From NCBI GenBank assembly GCA_910585715.1, contig CAJUEX010000007.1, positions 1-64,000 of the forward strand: a stretch of 64,000 nucleotides of DNA, read 5' to 3'. Below the pieces are notes generated by a model. It ran no database searches. It had not been told where the DNA came from and saw nothing but the letters and a program-made list of their open reading frames with translations. Positions 1 to 7,955 of this stretch are shown here, one piece after another; positions within the stretch are counted from its first letter, which is position 1, and the number at the start of each line of letters is the position of its first letter. The translations under genes and the position numbers were made by a program. The DNA is from an uncultured Lachnospiraceae bacterium. GTDB lineage: Bacteria > Bacillota > Clostridia > Lachnospirales > Lachnospiraceae.

Positions 1-53
1 CCCCGGACAACTTGATTAAAAGTCAAGTGCTCTACCACCTGAGCTAGTGGCCC
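1..53 (-). tRNA. tRNA-Lys (TTT), 3' part cut by window edge
   Basis: The minus strand shows the acceptor 5' strand, a D arm (AGCTCAGGTGGTAGAGC) and a 5-bp anticodon stem around CTTTTAA, giving anticodon TTT. The variable loop begins but the T arm and 3' acceptor strand lie beyond base 1. It is the last visible gene of a six-tRNA cluster transcribed leftward. Confidence 0.9.
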
Positions 54-58
54 AAACC

Positions 59-129
59 TGGGCTAGCAAGATTCGAACTTGCGAATGCAGGAGTCAAAGT
101 CCTGTGCCTTACCGCTTGGCGATAGCCCA
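59..129 (-). tRNA. tRNA-Gln (TTG)
   Basis: Cloverleaf on the minus strand with acceptor TGGGCTA/TAGCCCA, anticodon stem CAGGA/TCCTG around CTTTGAC (anticodon TTG), and T loop GTTCGAATC. It is 5 bp from the tRNA-Lys, so the two are probably co-transcribed. Confidence 0.93.
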
Positions 130-182
130 ATATCATCTTTCCTGCTATATTTTATACCCATTATACAAAATATATACAAAAG

Positions 183-256
183 GTGGATAAAGGGATTCGA
201 ACCCTTGGCCTCCAGAGCCACAATCTGGCGCGCTAACCAACTGCGCTATACCCACC
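183..256 (-). tRNA. tRNA-His (GTG)
   Basis: Minus-strand cloverleaf with anticodon stem CCAGA/TCTGG around TTGTGGC (anticodon GTG) and T loop GGTTCGAATCC. An extra G precedes the acceptor stem, as expected of the G-1 of tRNA-His. The 53 bp before tRNA-Gln are AT-rich. Confidence 0.93.
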
Positions 257-260
257 ATAA

Positions 261-334
<74 letters not shown>

Positions 335-339
335 ACAGA

Positions 340-410
340 AGCGGGTGATGGGAATCGAACCCACGTATCTAGCTTGGAAGGCTAGTGTTCTACCATTGAA
401 CTACACCCGC
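340..410 (-). tRNA. tRNA-Gly (TCC)
   Basis: Minus-strand cloverleaf with acceptor GCGGGTG/CACCCGC, anticodon stem CTAGC/GCTAG around CTTCCAA (anticodon TCC) and T arm GGGTTCGATTCCC. It is 5 bp from tRNA-Arg. Confidence 0.93.
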
Positions 411-438
411 AAAACGTCTTTTTCATTTCAGTCCGGAA

Positions 439-513
439 TCGGGGTGACAGGATTCGAACCTGCGACCTCCTGGTCCCAAACCAGGCGCTCTAGCCAAGCT
501 GAGCCACACCCCG
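439..513 (-). tRNA. tRNA-Pro (TGG)
   Basis: Minus-strand cloverleaf with acceptor CGGGGTG/CACCCCG, anticodon stem CCTGG/CCAGG around TTTGGGA (anticodon TGG) and T loop GGTTCGAATCC. It is the first gene of the leftward tRNA cluster, so the cluster promoter should lie between 514 and 600. Confidence 0.93.
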
Positions 514-630
514 TCGTTCAGCCTTTCGCCGTGACGCAAGACATATTATATAATAGGTATTTGGACTTGTCAACACATTTTTTGCAACTTTTTTACAATT
601 TGACTATTTTTTTTCACAAGCCTCTTTTTT

Positions 631-1110
631 TCACAAAAATTTCAACTCAAAGTGAGCCTTCCCCTGCCTGTCAAGCTCCATCATCACATATGAGGGTTTC
701 TTCCCATCCTGCCTCGGATAAGAAAGGCTTCCCGGGTTTACGGCAGTAATTTCCCTCTCTATATCAATGACAGGCCTGTGGGTATGCCCATAAAAAACCA
801 TATTTTTATCCTTGGAAATTGCATATTTTTTCAGCGTCTCGCTTCCCATGGAAACATAATAGTTATGTCCATGAGTAACCAAAACCCTGTATTCACCAAT
901 TTCAAATTCGATTTCCCGGGGAAGCTCTGAAAAGAAATCATTGTTGCCTGAAACAATGTGCACAGGACAGCCTGCGCTTTCACAGATTAAATATTCGCTT
1001 CCTTCTGAATCACCGCAATGAATGACCATGTCCACCGGGCGTTCCCTTTCCAGCACACGGAGATAATTTTCATTCCGCTTATGGGTATCGCTTACAACCA
1101 GCACTCTCAT
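631..1110 (-). CDS. YfcE/MJ0936-type metallophosphoesterase
   Basis: A 159-residue cytoplasmic calcineurin-like phosphoesterase of the YfcE family, expected to hydrolyse phosphodiesters with a two-metal centre. The metal-binding motifs are all present: D8/H10 (SDTH), D34 (HCGD), N57-D58 (GNND), H80 and H82 (THGH), and GHTH at 108-111. Length is typical of the family. The ATG follows GGAGCAGGATAC. It lies 21 bp after rdgB; rdgB-yfcE pairs are common in Firmicutes, which supports co-transcription. The natural substrate is unknown, so a housekeeping role is inference. Confidence 0.9.
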   Translation of the reverse strand: MRVLVVSDTHKRNENYLRVLERERPVDMVIHCGDSEGSEYLICESAGCPVHIVSGNNDFFSELPREIEFEIGEYRVLVTHGHNYYVSMGSETLKKYAISKDKNMVFYGHTHRPVIDIEREITAVNPGSLSYPRQDGKKPSYVMMELDRQGKAHFELKFL

Positions 1111-1131
1111 ATGTATCCTGCTCCGTTTTTT

Positions 1132-1728
1132 TCATTTCCATATTTTTAAAAGCTCTGCTTTCATCTTTTCTAATGCCTTTCCCCTATGGCTGATACGATT
1201 CTTTTCCTCCGGGCTGAGCTGGGCGGAGGTCATTCCGTATTCCGGCAGATAAAAGATGGGGTCATAGCCAAAGCCGTTTTCCCCTTTGCTTTCATATCCA
1301 ATCCTTCCTTCCATTTTCCCGCAGGTGGTAATGACAGTGCCATCCTCCAAAACTGCTGCCATAGCACAGATAAACCGGGCAGTGCGCTCTTCTCCCTCCG
1401 CTTTTTCCATACGTTCCAGAATAATCCGGTTCTTTTCTGTATAAGGAGTATCTTCCCCAAGATAACGGGCGGAATAAATACCCGGCTCCTTATTCAGATA
1501 ATCGATTTCCAGCCCGGAATCGTCTGCAAGAACAATCCCGTCTGTCAGCTTTGCAATTTCCTTTGCTTTTATAACCGCATTTTCTTCAAAGCTTTTTCCA
1601 TTTTCTTCTATCTCTGCCGAAATACCTGCCTGTTTCAGGGAAAGCACCTCTGCTTTCATATCCGCCATAATTGCCTGTACTTCTTTGACTTTTCCTGCAT
1701 TTCCTGTTGCAAATATTATTTTTCTCAT
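1132..1728 (-). CDS. rdgB: XTP/dITP diphosphatase (non-canonical purine NTP pyrophosphatase)
   Basis: A 198-residue Ham1/RdgB enzyme that cleaves XTP, dITP and ITP to monophosphates and keeps deaminated purines out of DNA and RNA. Visible signatures: nucleotide-binding TGNAGKVKE near residue 8, the acidic LADDSGLEI at 67-75, GYDPIF, and the C-terminal SHRGKAL. An in-frame extension to 1770 exists, but the ATG at 1728 is preferred because it gives the family's normal N-terminus and begins 1 bp after the stop of the upstream amidase gene, implying translational coupling. Confidence 0.94.
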   Translation of the reverse strand: MRKIIFATGNAGKVKEVQAIMADMKAEVLSLKQAGISAEIEENGKSFEENAVIKAKEIAKLTDGIVLADDSGLEIDYLNKEPGIYSARYLGEDTPYTEKNRIILERMEKAEGEERTARFICAMAAVLEDGTVITTCGKMEGRIGYESKGENGFGYDPIFYLPEYGMTSAQLSPEEKNRISHRGKALEKMKAELLKIWK

Positions 1729-1729
1729 A

Positions 1730-2788
1730 CTATTTTTCCACTTCCATTCCCAACTGTTCATAGGAAGCAATAATTGCTTCGTAAAGTCCTTTTGCTATTC
1801 TATCCTTATAATCCTCTTTTGACAACAGAATCCTTTCCTGCCTGTTGCTAAAATAACCAACTTCCACCAGTGCCACAGGAACCTCAGCCCTTTGTACAAG
1901 ATACATGCTTTCATCTCCCGCCTCTAGTCCAAGAGCTTTGGCAGAAGCGCTTTTCGTTACTTTTTCTTCTACAAGATAGGCGAAGTCGGCACTGCTGAAA
2001 CTAGGTATAAAAAAGTTTTCATTATAATAAGTAGTGATGCCGTATATGCTTGTATCCGTTTCCTCCAATGACCCATGAATGCTTAAAAACATATCCGCTT
2101 TAGTTTCATTTACCAGATTGATGATTTGTTCCATAGACTTTTTCTCATCAGAAAGCCTTGTATAATATACTTTTATATCGGTCTTATCCAAAAGTTCTTT
2201 TAATCGCAGTGCTATATCAAGAGTCACTTCTTTTTCTATCAGATTTTCCACGCAGATGCCATTTTCATCTCCTCCGTGGGCCGGATCGATTACCATGATT
2301 TTATCATATTTTTCCCTGGGAGCCACAAAGCTGATATACAGGTGATTTTCATCAAAGGTATTTTCAAATTCCAGTATACCCCGGTAGGCAATTACAAGCC
2401 TGCTGACGCCCACATTGCTTTCATAGGCAATTTCCTTTACCTGTGCTATATTTCCGGACAGCTTATGCTCATAGAAATAATCCTTTTCCAGTTTTGAAAT
2501 GGTAATAGTCAGCCTCTGGGTCATTAGATTATTTTCAATGGATACCTGCTCTTCCTTTATCGCCTCATCCAGGGGAATACATAAATATTGGCTTTCTGTG
2601 CCGTTTTTTTCATAGATATCTGTCAAGGCACCTGCCAGTTCCTGTTCTTCCACTTCTCCCGGGGATTCCTGAAGCTGCTCCACCTTTCGTCCGCCTCTTT
2701 GCATGCAATAGGCAACCATCACCATCATCGCCAGAATTCCCAGTATACTGCTGTACAAAAAGAGCAATTTGTTTAATTGTTTTGTCAT
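1730..2788 (-). CDS. N-acetylmuramoyl-L-alanine amidase, membrane-anchored
   Basis: A 352-residue protein with an uncleaved signal anchor at about residues 8-27, a middle domain of unknown type, and a C-terminal Amidase_3 domain. Zinc-site motifs are visible: DPAHGG, a glutamate in the following IEKEVTL segment, LSIHGS, and catalytic Glu in ALVEVGYFSN. Amidase_3 enzymes cut the bond between MurNAc and the peptide stem outside the membrane. It sits between the THUMP methyltransferase (1-bp gap) and rdgB (1-bp gap), so the four genes 3944-631 form an operon. No SH3b or LysM wall-binding repeat is seen. Confidence 0.85.
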   Translation of the reverse strand: MTKQLNKLLFLYSSILGILAMMVMVAYCMQRGGRKVEQLQESPGEVEEQELAGALTDIYEKNGTESQYLCIPLDEAIKEEQVSIENNLMTQRLTITISKLEKDYFYEHKLSGNIAQVKEIAYESNVGVSRLVIAYRGILEFENTFDENHLYISFVAPREKYDKIMVIDPAHGGDENGICVENLIEKEVTLDIALRLKELLDKTDIKVYYTRLSDEKKSMEQIINLVNETKADMFLSIHGSLEETDTSIYGITTYYNENFFIPSFSSADFAYLVEEKVTKSASAKALGLEAGDESMYLVQRAEVPVALVEVGYFSNRQERILLSKEDYKDRIAKGLYEAIIASYEQLGMEVEK

Positions 2789-2789
2789 A

Positions 2790-3944
2790 CTACCCCTGCT
2801 TCTTATTTCTGGGCGGTTTGGGACCCATAAACTGATACAAATATGTTTTCATCATGCCGTTGTAAATTTTTCTGTTTTTATCCGCTTTTCTTCCAATATA
2901 CCTTTCCGCTTCTTCATAGGAAGTAATCAGATACATGGACCAGTCATCCAAAGCCCTGAAACGCTCTCCAATAGTTTCATACAGTGCCGGAAGCATTTCT
3001 TTTTCCTCCAGCCTTTCCCCATAAGGAGGATTGGTAATGACAAATCCATATTTTTTGGAATGGCTCAGGTCCGCCACGTCCCTCTTTTGAAAGTGAATCA
3101 TCTGTTCCACTCCGGCAAGTCTTGCATTAGCTCTTGCAATTTTCACCATATCTTCCGACAAATCATAGCCTTGTATATCCGTCTTCACGGAAAAATCAGC
3201 CAGTTCATTTGCTTCATCCATGCTTTCATACCAGATTTTCTTTGGAATGAGATGGCTCCATGTATCGCTTAAAAAACTTCTGTTCATGCCCGGTGCCGCA
3301 TTGGCAGCCATAAGCGCCGCTTCAATGGGAATGGTACCGCTTCCGCAAAAAGGGTCAATAAGAATCCGTTCCCGGTTCCAGGGACTTAACATAATCATGG
3401 CTGCCGCCAGATTCTCCGCAATAGGCGCCTTTGCCGTCAGCTTCCGGTAACCTCTCTTATGAAGGGATTCTCCGGTAGTATCCAAAGCTGCCGTCACCTC
3501 ATCCTTTTTTAAAAACACACGGACCGGAAATGCTTCTCCGCTTTCTTCAAACCACGATACCTGATATTTCTGCTTCATGCGCTCAACCATTGCTTTTTTC
3601 ATAATGGACTGTATATCAGAGGGGCTGAAAAGTTTACTTTTTATGCTGGCAGCCTTTGTGACCCAGAACCTTCCGTCTCTGGGTATATAGTCCTCCCACG
3701 GAAGGTTTTTGGTGCCCTGAAACAGTTCTTCAAATGTTTCTGCATGAAAACATCCTACCTTTAACAAAACCCTTTCCGCAGTGCGCAAAAAAATATTGGC
3801 TCTGCAAATCCCTTCTTCATCTCCCAAAAAGGTAATGCGACCATCTTCCACCTGCAAAATATCATATCCTAAATCCAGTATTTCTCTTTTTAATACTGCC
3901 TCTAAGCCAAAATGGCACGGGGCTATCAATTCAAATTTTCTCAT
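2790..3944 (-). CDS. THUMP-domain class I SAM-dependent RNA methyltransferase
   Basis: A 384-residue protein of the RlmL-N/YpsC type. The N-terminal ferredoxin-like plus THUMP region (about 1-155) binds RNA; the Rossmann methyltransferase follows with DPFCGSGTIPIEAA (SAM loop) and TNPPYGER (target-base motif of N2-guanine methylases). By family it should make m2G in 23S rRNA. It opens the amidase-rdgB-phosphoesterase run. The start is supported by AGGA five bases upstream. A large inverted-repeat element begins 45 bp upstream at 3989. Confidence 0.9.
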   Translation of the reverse strand: MRKFELIAPCHFGLEAVLKREILDLGYDILQVEDGRITFLGDEEGICRANIFLRTAERVLLKVGCFHAETFEELFQGTKNLPWEDYIPRDGRFWVTKAASIKSKLFSPSDIQSIMKKAMVERMKQKYQVSWFEESGEAFPVRVFLKKDEVTAALDTTGESLHKRGYRKLTAKAPIAENLAAAMIMLSPWNRERILIDPFCGSGTIPIEAALMAANAAPGMNRSFLSDTWSHLIPKKIWYESMDEANELADFSVKTDIQGYDLSEDMVKIARANARLAGVEQMIHFQKRDVADLSHSKKYGFVITNPPYGERLEEKEMLPALYETIGERFRALDDWSMYLITSYEEAERYIGRKADKNRKIYNGMMKTYLYQFMGPKPPRNKKQG

Positions 3945-3988
3945 ATTCCTATCTTAGCAAGAAATGGGTGGGCACGCAAGTATTTCCT

Positions 3989-4244
3989 GATTTTACACAC
4001 GGAAATCAATTTTCAGACGGCAGCTTTCAAGGCAGGCTCCGGGACAGGCTCCCCGCAAAGAATGATTTCTGAAGGAGCCCTTATAAAACCGCTGGTTCTT
4101 AGCGAGGTATTTTCGAGCTTAGAACTGCTGCGTTTTTATCAGAGCGAGAGCGTGGCGACGCAGAAACATTCTTTGTGGGGAGCCCGTCCCGGAGCCTGCC
4201 TTGAAAGCTGCCGTCTGAAAATTGTTTTCCGTGGATTTTACACA
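3989..4244 (+). repeat. Long inverted-repeat element, copy A (variable arms, conserved core)
   Basis: Two arms of about 70 bp (from 4000 and ending at 4231) are complementary with few exceptions (one A.C, one G.U, a few near the tip), around a core on the plus strand. Core landmarks: apical stem from 4083, loop GTATTTT at 4107-4113, 3' bulge GAGCGAGAGCG at 4142-4152. The 11-bp direct repeat GATTTTACACA at 3989-3999 and 4234-4244 bounds it and resembles a target-site duplication. The core recurs at 26941-27146, 42680-42889 and 54425-54662. It lies between two minus-strand genes and has no coding capacity. Function unknown. Confidence 0.85.
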
Positions 4245-4246
4245 TG

Positions 4247-4274
4247 CAAAAGAGGAGACACCATTGTCTCCTCT
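4247..4274 (-). terminator. Rho-independent terminator of the Asn-rich gene
   Basis: A 10-bp perfect stem AGAGGAGACA/TGTCTCCTCT with a CCAT loop; read on the minus strand it is followed by TTTT. It is 17 bp after the stop codon of the small Asn-rich gene, and the right direct repeat of element A directly abuts it. Confidence 0.8.
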
Positions 4275-4290
4275 CTGACCTTGCCGCACA

Positions 4291-4440
4291 CTATTTGTTG
4301 TTGTTATTGTTATTGTTGTTATTGTTCTTGTTGTTGTTGCTGTCGGAACAATTTTCGTTGTTAGTGTTCTGGCTGTTCTTCTGCTGTGTACTGTTAGATG
4401 TCTTGTTTTGTGTGCTGTCGTTGTAATCATTTTTTGCCAT
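4291..4440 (-). CDS. Small asparagine-rich protein, 49 residues, unknown function
   Basis: Reading from ATG at 4440 gives a 49-residue hydrophilic protein that starts MAKNDYNDSTQN and ends in a tract of about 14 residues that is nearly all asparagine, before a final Lys. An AGGAG lies 10 bases upstream of the ATG and a strong terminator follows, so it is a genuine monocistronic gene. Low-complexity Asn/Gln/Ser proteins of this size occur in spore formers, and a spore-coat or small acid-soluble role is possible but not shown. One cysteine is present (residue 31). The AAC/AAT repeats could vary in number. Confidence 0.7.
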   Translation of the reverse strand: MAKNDYNDSTQNKTSNSTQQKNSQNTNNENCSDSNNNKNNNNNNNNNNK

Positions 4441-4779
4441 GTCTCAATTTCTCCTATACTAATTAATGTTATTAAAAGGCAGTTGCTTTTTAATACATCA
4501 ATAGTATGTGAAAAAAATTTTTGTTTATACATGCGTATTTAAAAATTTTTTTATACTTTTTCTATAACTTCACAAATTTTAAATACAATTTTATGGTTCA
4601 AAAGTACTAGTTTTTTTCAAATTTATCTTGCCAAATTTTAACTTTTGTACTATAATAAATATTAACAAGAATGCAATTCTTGTTAGAAACCCTTATATAA
4701 TTATTTATACTCCCCTCATGAAGAGCCATCTCCCCGGATGGCTCTTCTACCTTTTATCAAGCCTTAATCTTTATGCTTC
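4441..4779. other. AT-rich intergenic region with one strong hairpin
   Basis: No convincing ORF. It must hold the promoter of the Asn-rich gene (minus) and the 3' end of the HAAS gene. At 4720-4747 an 11-bp perfect stem (GAAGAGCCATC/GATGGCTCTTC) could terminate the HAAS transcript, although the minus-strand side lacks a clean U run; the plus side has only CTTTT. Nothing else is recognisable. Confidence 0.6.
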
Positions 4780-5214
4780 TCACCGCCGCCCGGTAAAGAA
4801 TCGGAAGAGAGATACTGCTATAAATACAGGTATGATAACAGGCAGCAATGACCAGATAACAGAAAAGGCAATGCCAAAAATCACAATTACTGCCAGAAGG
4901 ATTAAAAACGCAATCAGCCATCCCGGAATTCTTCTCTTTTCTGCACCGCCGGACTCTCCCTCCTGCCATATGTTCTGTCCGGTTTGTTCTTCATAATAGC
5001 TGCCGGCGCTTCCGTTACCTTTAACAGAGACAATATTTTTTGCAATCAGCCGAGGGTCTCCTAATTCCTGTAATACCTGCTCTTCAGACTTTCCCTTTTT
5101 AATTTCCCCGTCAATATAGTCTTCATAATACCCTATGGTATCCTCTAATTCTGCTCCATCTATTTTTCCCGTAAGAGCCTTTCTCAGATTTTTAATAAAT
5201 TCATATTTATTCAT
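4780..5214 (-). CDS. HAAS/DUF1700-domain membrane protein
   Basis: A 144-residue protein. Residues 1-65 form the three-helix HAAS domain typical of Firmicutes (FIKNLRKAL, then YYEDYIDGEI, then EEQVLQELGDPRLIAKNI); a linker with Gly, Glu and Gln follows; the C-terminal 45 residues make two hydrophobic membrane segments ending in FFTGRR. HAAS proteins often pair with a PadR regulator or sensor, but no PadR gene is adjacent here. Start supported by AGAAGGTG upstream. The role is probably membrane-associated signalling, by family only. Confidence 0.8.
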   Translation of the reverse strand: MNKYEFIKNLRKALTGKIDGAELEDTIGYYEDYIDGEIKKGKSEEQVLQELGDPRLIAKNIVSVKGNGSAGSYYEEQTGQNIWQEGESGGAEKRRIPGWLIAFLILLAVIVIFGIAFSVIWSLLPVIIPVFIAVSLFRFFTGRR

Positions 5215-5322
5215 TGCCTTTTCGCACCTTCTTTTGCATAAACTCTATATCATCATTATGCTTATCTTACATAGCATACCCGCTATATTCAATAAACTTT
5301 CCATAAATTTTTTATGAAACCG

Positions 5323-6921
5323 TCACATCAGCGGGCCGAATATCCTGCAAACCCTTCCTATGACTCTTGTAATAAGCGGAAACCTTTTATAGTCTCCTGT
5401 AGAAATTTCCTGGCATTTTTCAAGAGTTTCCAAAAAATCTTTCTTAATATTGTCAATCTCTTTGTTCTTATACAGGTAAGCGGCGCATTCAAAATGCTCG
5501 TAAAGGCTTCTATAGTCCAGATTAATGCTTCCTACCACTGCTTTATTATCATCTGATACCCATACTTTGGAATGAAGAAAACCGGGTGTATATTCATATA
5601 TTTTTACCCCTGCTTCCAAAAGCTGGGTGTAATATGTCCGGGCAATATAAAATACCACCCGCTTATCCGGAATATGGGGCATCATAATCTTTACATCCAC
5701 CCCTCTCTGGGCCGCAAAGGACAGCGCAACTACCGTCTCATTATCCAAAATCAGATAGGGCGTCATAATAAAAACGTACTTTTCTGCCTTATTAAGAATA
5801 TCCAGATAGACGTTTTCCGCAATATCCAGCCTGTTAACAGGGTCGTCATTATAGGGAATAACATATCCGTTCCCCTCTTCCTCCCTGGGGTCACAGTTAG
5901 CAAAAACATATTTTTTGTAATCTTCACTTCCCGGCTCATCCAGATTCCACATCTGCAAAAACATTACTGTAAAGCTCCTTACGGCGCTGCCTTTCAGGCG
6001 GATGGAGGAATCCTTCCAGTGTCCGTGAAGCACTTTTTCATTTATATATTCATCTGCCAGATTGATGCCGCCGGTATAAGCAGTCTTTCCGTCAATAATC
6101 AGAATCTTTCTATGATCCCTGTTATTCTGCCTTGTGGATAGCAGCGGCTTTATGGGCGAAAAAGCTTTTGCCTTAATCCCGTATTGCTGAAGCATTCTGG
6201 GATAATGGTAGGGCAGGTTCACCAAAGAGCACATGCCGTCGTACATAACGCGAACCTCCACTCCTTCCTTCGCTTTTCTTTTTAAAATATCCAGAATGGA
6301 GTCCCACATAATGCCTTGTCCGATAATAAAATACTCTAAAAATATAAACTTTTCCGCCTTTTCCAATTCAATTAAAAGGTCTTCAAATTTCTTTTCCCCT
6401 AACGGAAAATAAACCGCTTCCGTGCAATCAAAGGTGGGGAAGCCGTTCATGGTCTCGATGTAATGGGATATTCCCTGAAGCTCGGGTAATTCCTTTTTTA
6501 CCTTTTCCCGAATCCTTACATTCGTCTTTAAAAGACCAGCCGTCTCATCAATCCGCTTTTTCAGTTTTTGCTGAAGCCCAAAGCTTCCGGGATTCAGCCA
6601 TACAAATAAAAAGAGGGATGCGCCGAAAACCGGAAAGGCACAAAGGGGCATCATCCATGCCAGCTTAAAGGCAGGATTTTCCTTGCTGTTTACAATGGAA
6701 ATGATGAAAGCCACTGATAATGCTGTCATAAAGTAATAAAGCCAGTCTGAATACTTTCCTACCAGTTGGAACATAGTGACTATTGTAGCAATCTGCAGCA
6801 GCAGCAAAAGGACGGTCATCATAGTCCTTCCGAATAATAACCGGAATAAGATTACAATTCCCTTTTCCCTTGCCCTTTTCCCTTTTTGCTTAACATTTTC
6901 ACGAAATGCTTCTGTGCTCAT
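5323..6921 (-). CDS. cls: Cardiolipin synthase (phospholipase D superfamily)
   Basis: A 532-residue membrane enzyme expected to join two phosphatidylglycerol molecules to cardiolipin and glycerol. Three hydrophobic segments (about 33-50, 61-78, 88-108) precede the catalytic part. Both HKD motifs are intact: H270-x-K with D277 (HRKILIID) and H450-x-K with D457 (HSKVWVSD), each followed by GxIN. Length matches bacterial Cls. AAGGAAACG lies just upstream of the ATG. It stands alone between the HAAS gene and a divergent MerR regulator 180 bp away. Confidence 0.95.
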   Translation of the reverse strand: MSTEAFRENVKQKGKRAREKGIVILFRLLFGRTMMTVLLLLLQIATIVTMFQLVGKYSDWLYYFMTALSVAFIISIVNSKENPAFKLAWMMPLCAFPVFGASLFLFVWLNPGSFGLQQKLKKRIDETAGLLKTNVRIREKVKKELPELQGISHYIETMNGFPTFDCTEAVYFPLGEKKFEDLLIELEKAEKFIFLEYFIIGQGIMWDSILDILKRKAKEGVEVRVMYDGMCSLVNLPYHYPRMLQQYGIKAKAFSPIKPLLSTRQNNRDHRKILIIDGKTAYTGGINLADEYINEKVLHGHWKDSSIRLKGSAVRSFTVMFLQMWNLDEPGSEDYKKYVFANCDPREEEGNGYVIPYNDDPVNRLDIAENVYLDILNKAEKYVFIMTPYLILDNETVVALSFAAQRGVDVKIMMPHIPDKRVVFYIARTYYTQLLEAGVKIYEYTPGFLHSKVWVSDDNKAVVGSINLDYRSLYEHFECAAYLYKNKEIDNIKKDFLETLEKCQEISTGDYKRFPLITRVIGRVCRIFGPLM

Positions 6922-7109
6922 AATCGTTTCCTTACATAATCCTTCTTTGTTAAAAATCTCTATTTAAACATAATATACACTTTTCCCAAAATTCTCCATA
7001 GGATTTTCAAAAGAAATTATAAAATTTATAGAAATTTTTGTGTATTTATGGCATATTTATTTTATAGAATTTTTACTTTTCATTGTTTTAGTTAGGGAGG
7101 GACTTGTCC

Positions 7110-7955
7110 ATGAAAGGCTATTTATCCATCGGTAAGGTAGCAAAATTAAAAGGAGTCAGCATTAAGTCCTTGCGCTATTATGACGAAATCGGCATATTAA
7201 AGCCTGCTTTTATTAATGAACAGACCAATTACCGTTACTATAAAGAAGAGCAATTGATGATTATTGATGCCATTACCTTGTGTCTGGAGTTGGGCATCCC
7301 TTTAAAGGAGTTTGAAAAATACCGGGATGCTTCCGGCACCCTGCAGCTTTCCAGCCTTCTTTTTGACGGAAAGCAATTGGCAGAGAAAAAGATACGTGCC
7401 ATGAGCACTCGTCTGGAAGCCCTGCAGCAGACTCTTACCATGTTAGAAAGCAAAGAGGCGGATTCTCCTGCCTATACAATGAAACAGCTTCCCAAACGGA
7501 TTATTTTGATGACTTCCGTTGATGAATCCGCTTCTTTTCAGAATCATAACCAAAAGCTGTTAGAATTATTAGTAGCTGCACAAAAAGCAGGCCTGCAGTC
7601 TTATTATCCCTCCGGCATCCTCTGCCACCGCAGGAAGGATACCGCTGAAAATTTTGTATTCATTCATATTGCGGAAAATGAAGCTTATCACCGGCTTACT
7701 GATAACAGCGCCCCTGCTTCTCTTAACCGGGGCAATTGTACATTGCAGGAGTTTCCCGCTCAGGAATATGCCTGTTTTTCAAGTAATTCTACTTCCATAG
7801 ACCGGGCAGGACAGATTTTTCAAGACCTGCTTTCTGCAAAGGAGGAATATATGCTGATAGAATTAAAAAATATCAAAAAACCGGATGGCGTCCAGTCCGG
7901 ACTTTATGAACTGATACTTTGCTGCCCCGTTCCCGGCATTCACCTTCCAAAATAG
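7110..7955 (+). CDS. MerR-family transcriptional regulator with effector-binding domain
   Basis: A 281-residue regulator. The N-terminal winged HTH (about 5-75) has the hallmark IGKVAKLKGVSIKSLRYYDEIGIL and NYRYY; a dimerisation coiled coil (about 85-125) and a C-terminal ligand-binding-like domain follow, as in BltR/Mta-like activators. The ATG at 7110 is chosen over the TTG at 7104 because GGGAGGG lies 9 bases upstream of it. Its 3' end overlaps the convergent membrane gene by 16 bp. The effector and target are not evident; the divergent cls is the nearest candidate. Confidence 0.88.
   Translation: MKGYLSIGKVAKLKGVSIKSLRYYDEIGILKPAFINEQTNYRYYKEEQLMIIDAITLCLELGIPLKEFEKYRDASGTLQLSSLLFDGKQLAEKKIRAMSTRLEALQQTLTMLESKEADSPAYTMKQLPKRIILMTSVDESASFQNHNQKLLELLVAAQKAGLQSYYPSGILCHRRKDTAENFVFIHIAENEAYHRLTDNSAPASLNRGNCTLQEFPAQEYACFSSNSTSIDRAGQIFQDLLSAKEEYMLIELKNIKKPDGVQSGLYELILCCPVPGIHLPK

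Noticed and set aside
600..650. Direct repeat of TTTTTTTCACAA after the phosphoesterase gene
   Set aside because: Low-complexity T tract without a stem; could help termination but not supportable.
3951..3979. TTGCGT-17-TAAGAT promoter-like pair before the THUMP gene
   Set aside because: The -10 box is only 7 bp from the start codon and overlaps the ribosome site, so a normal leader would be impossible.
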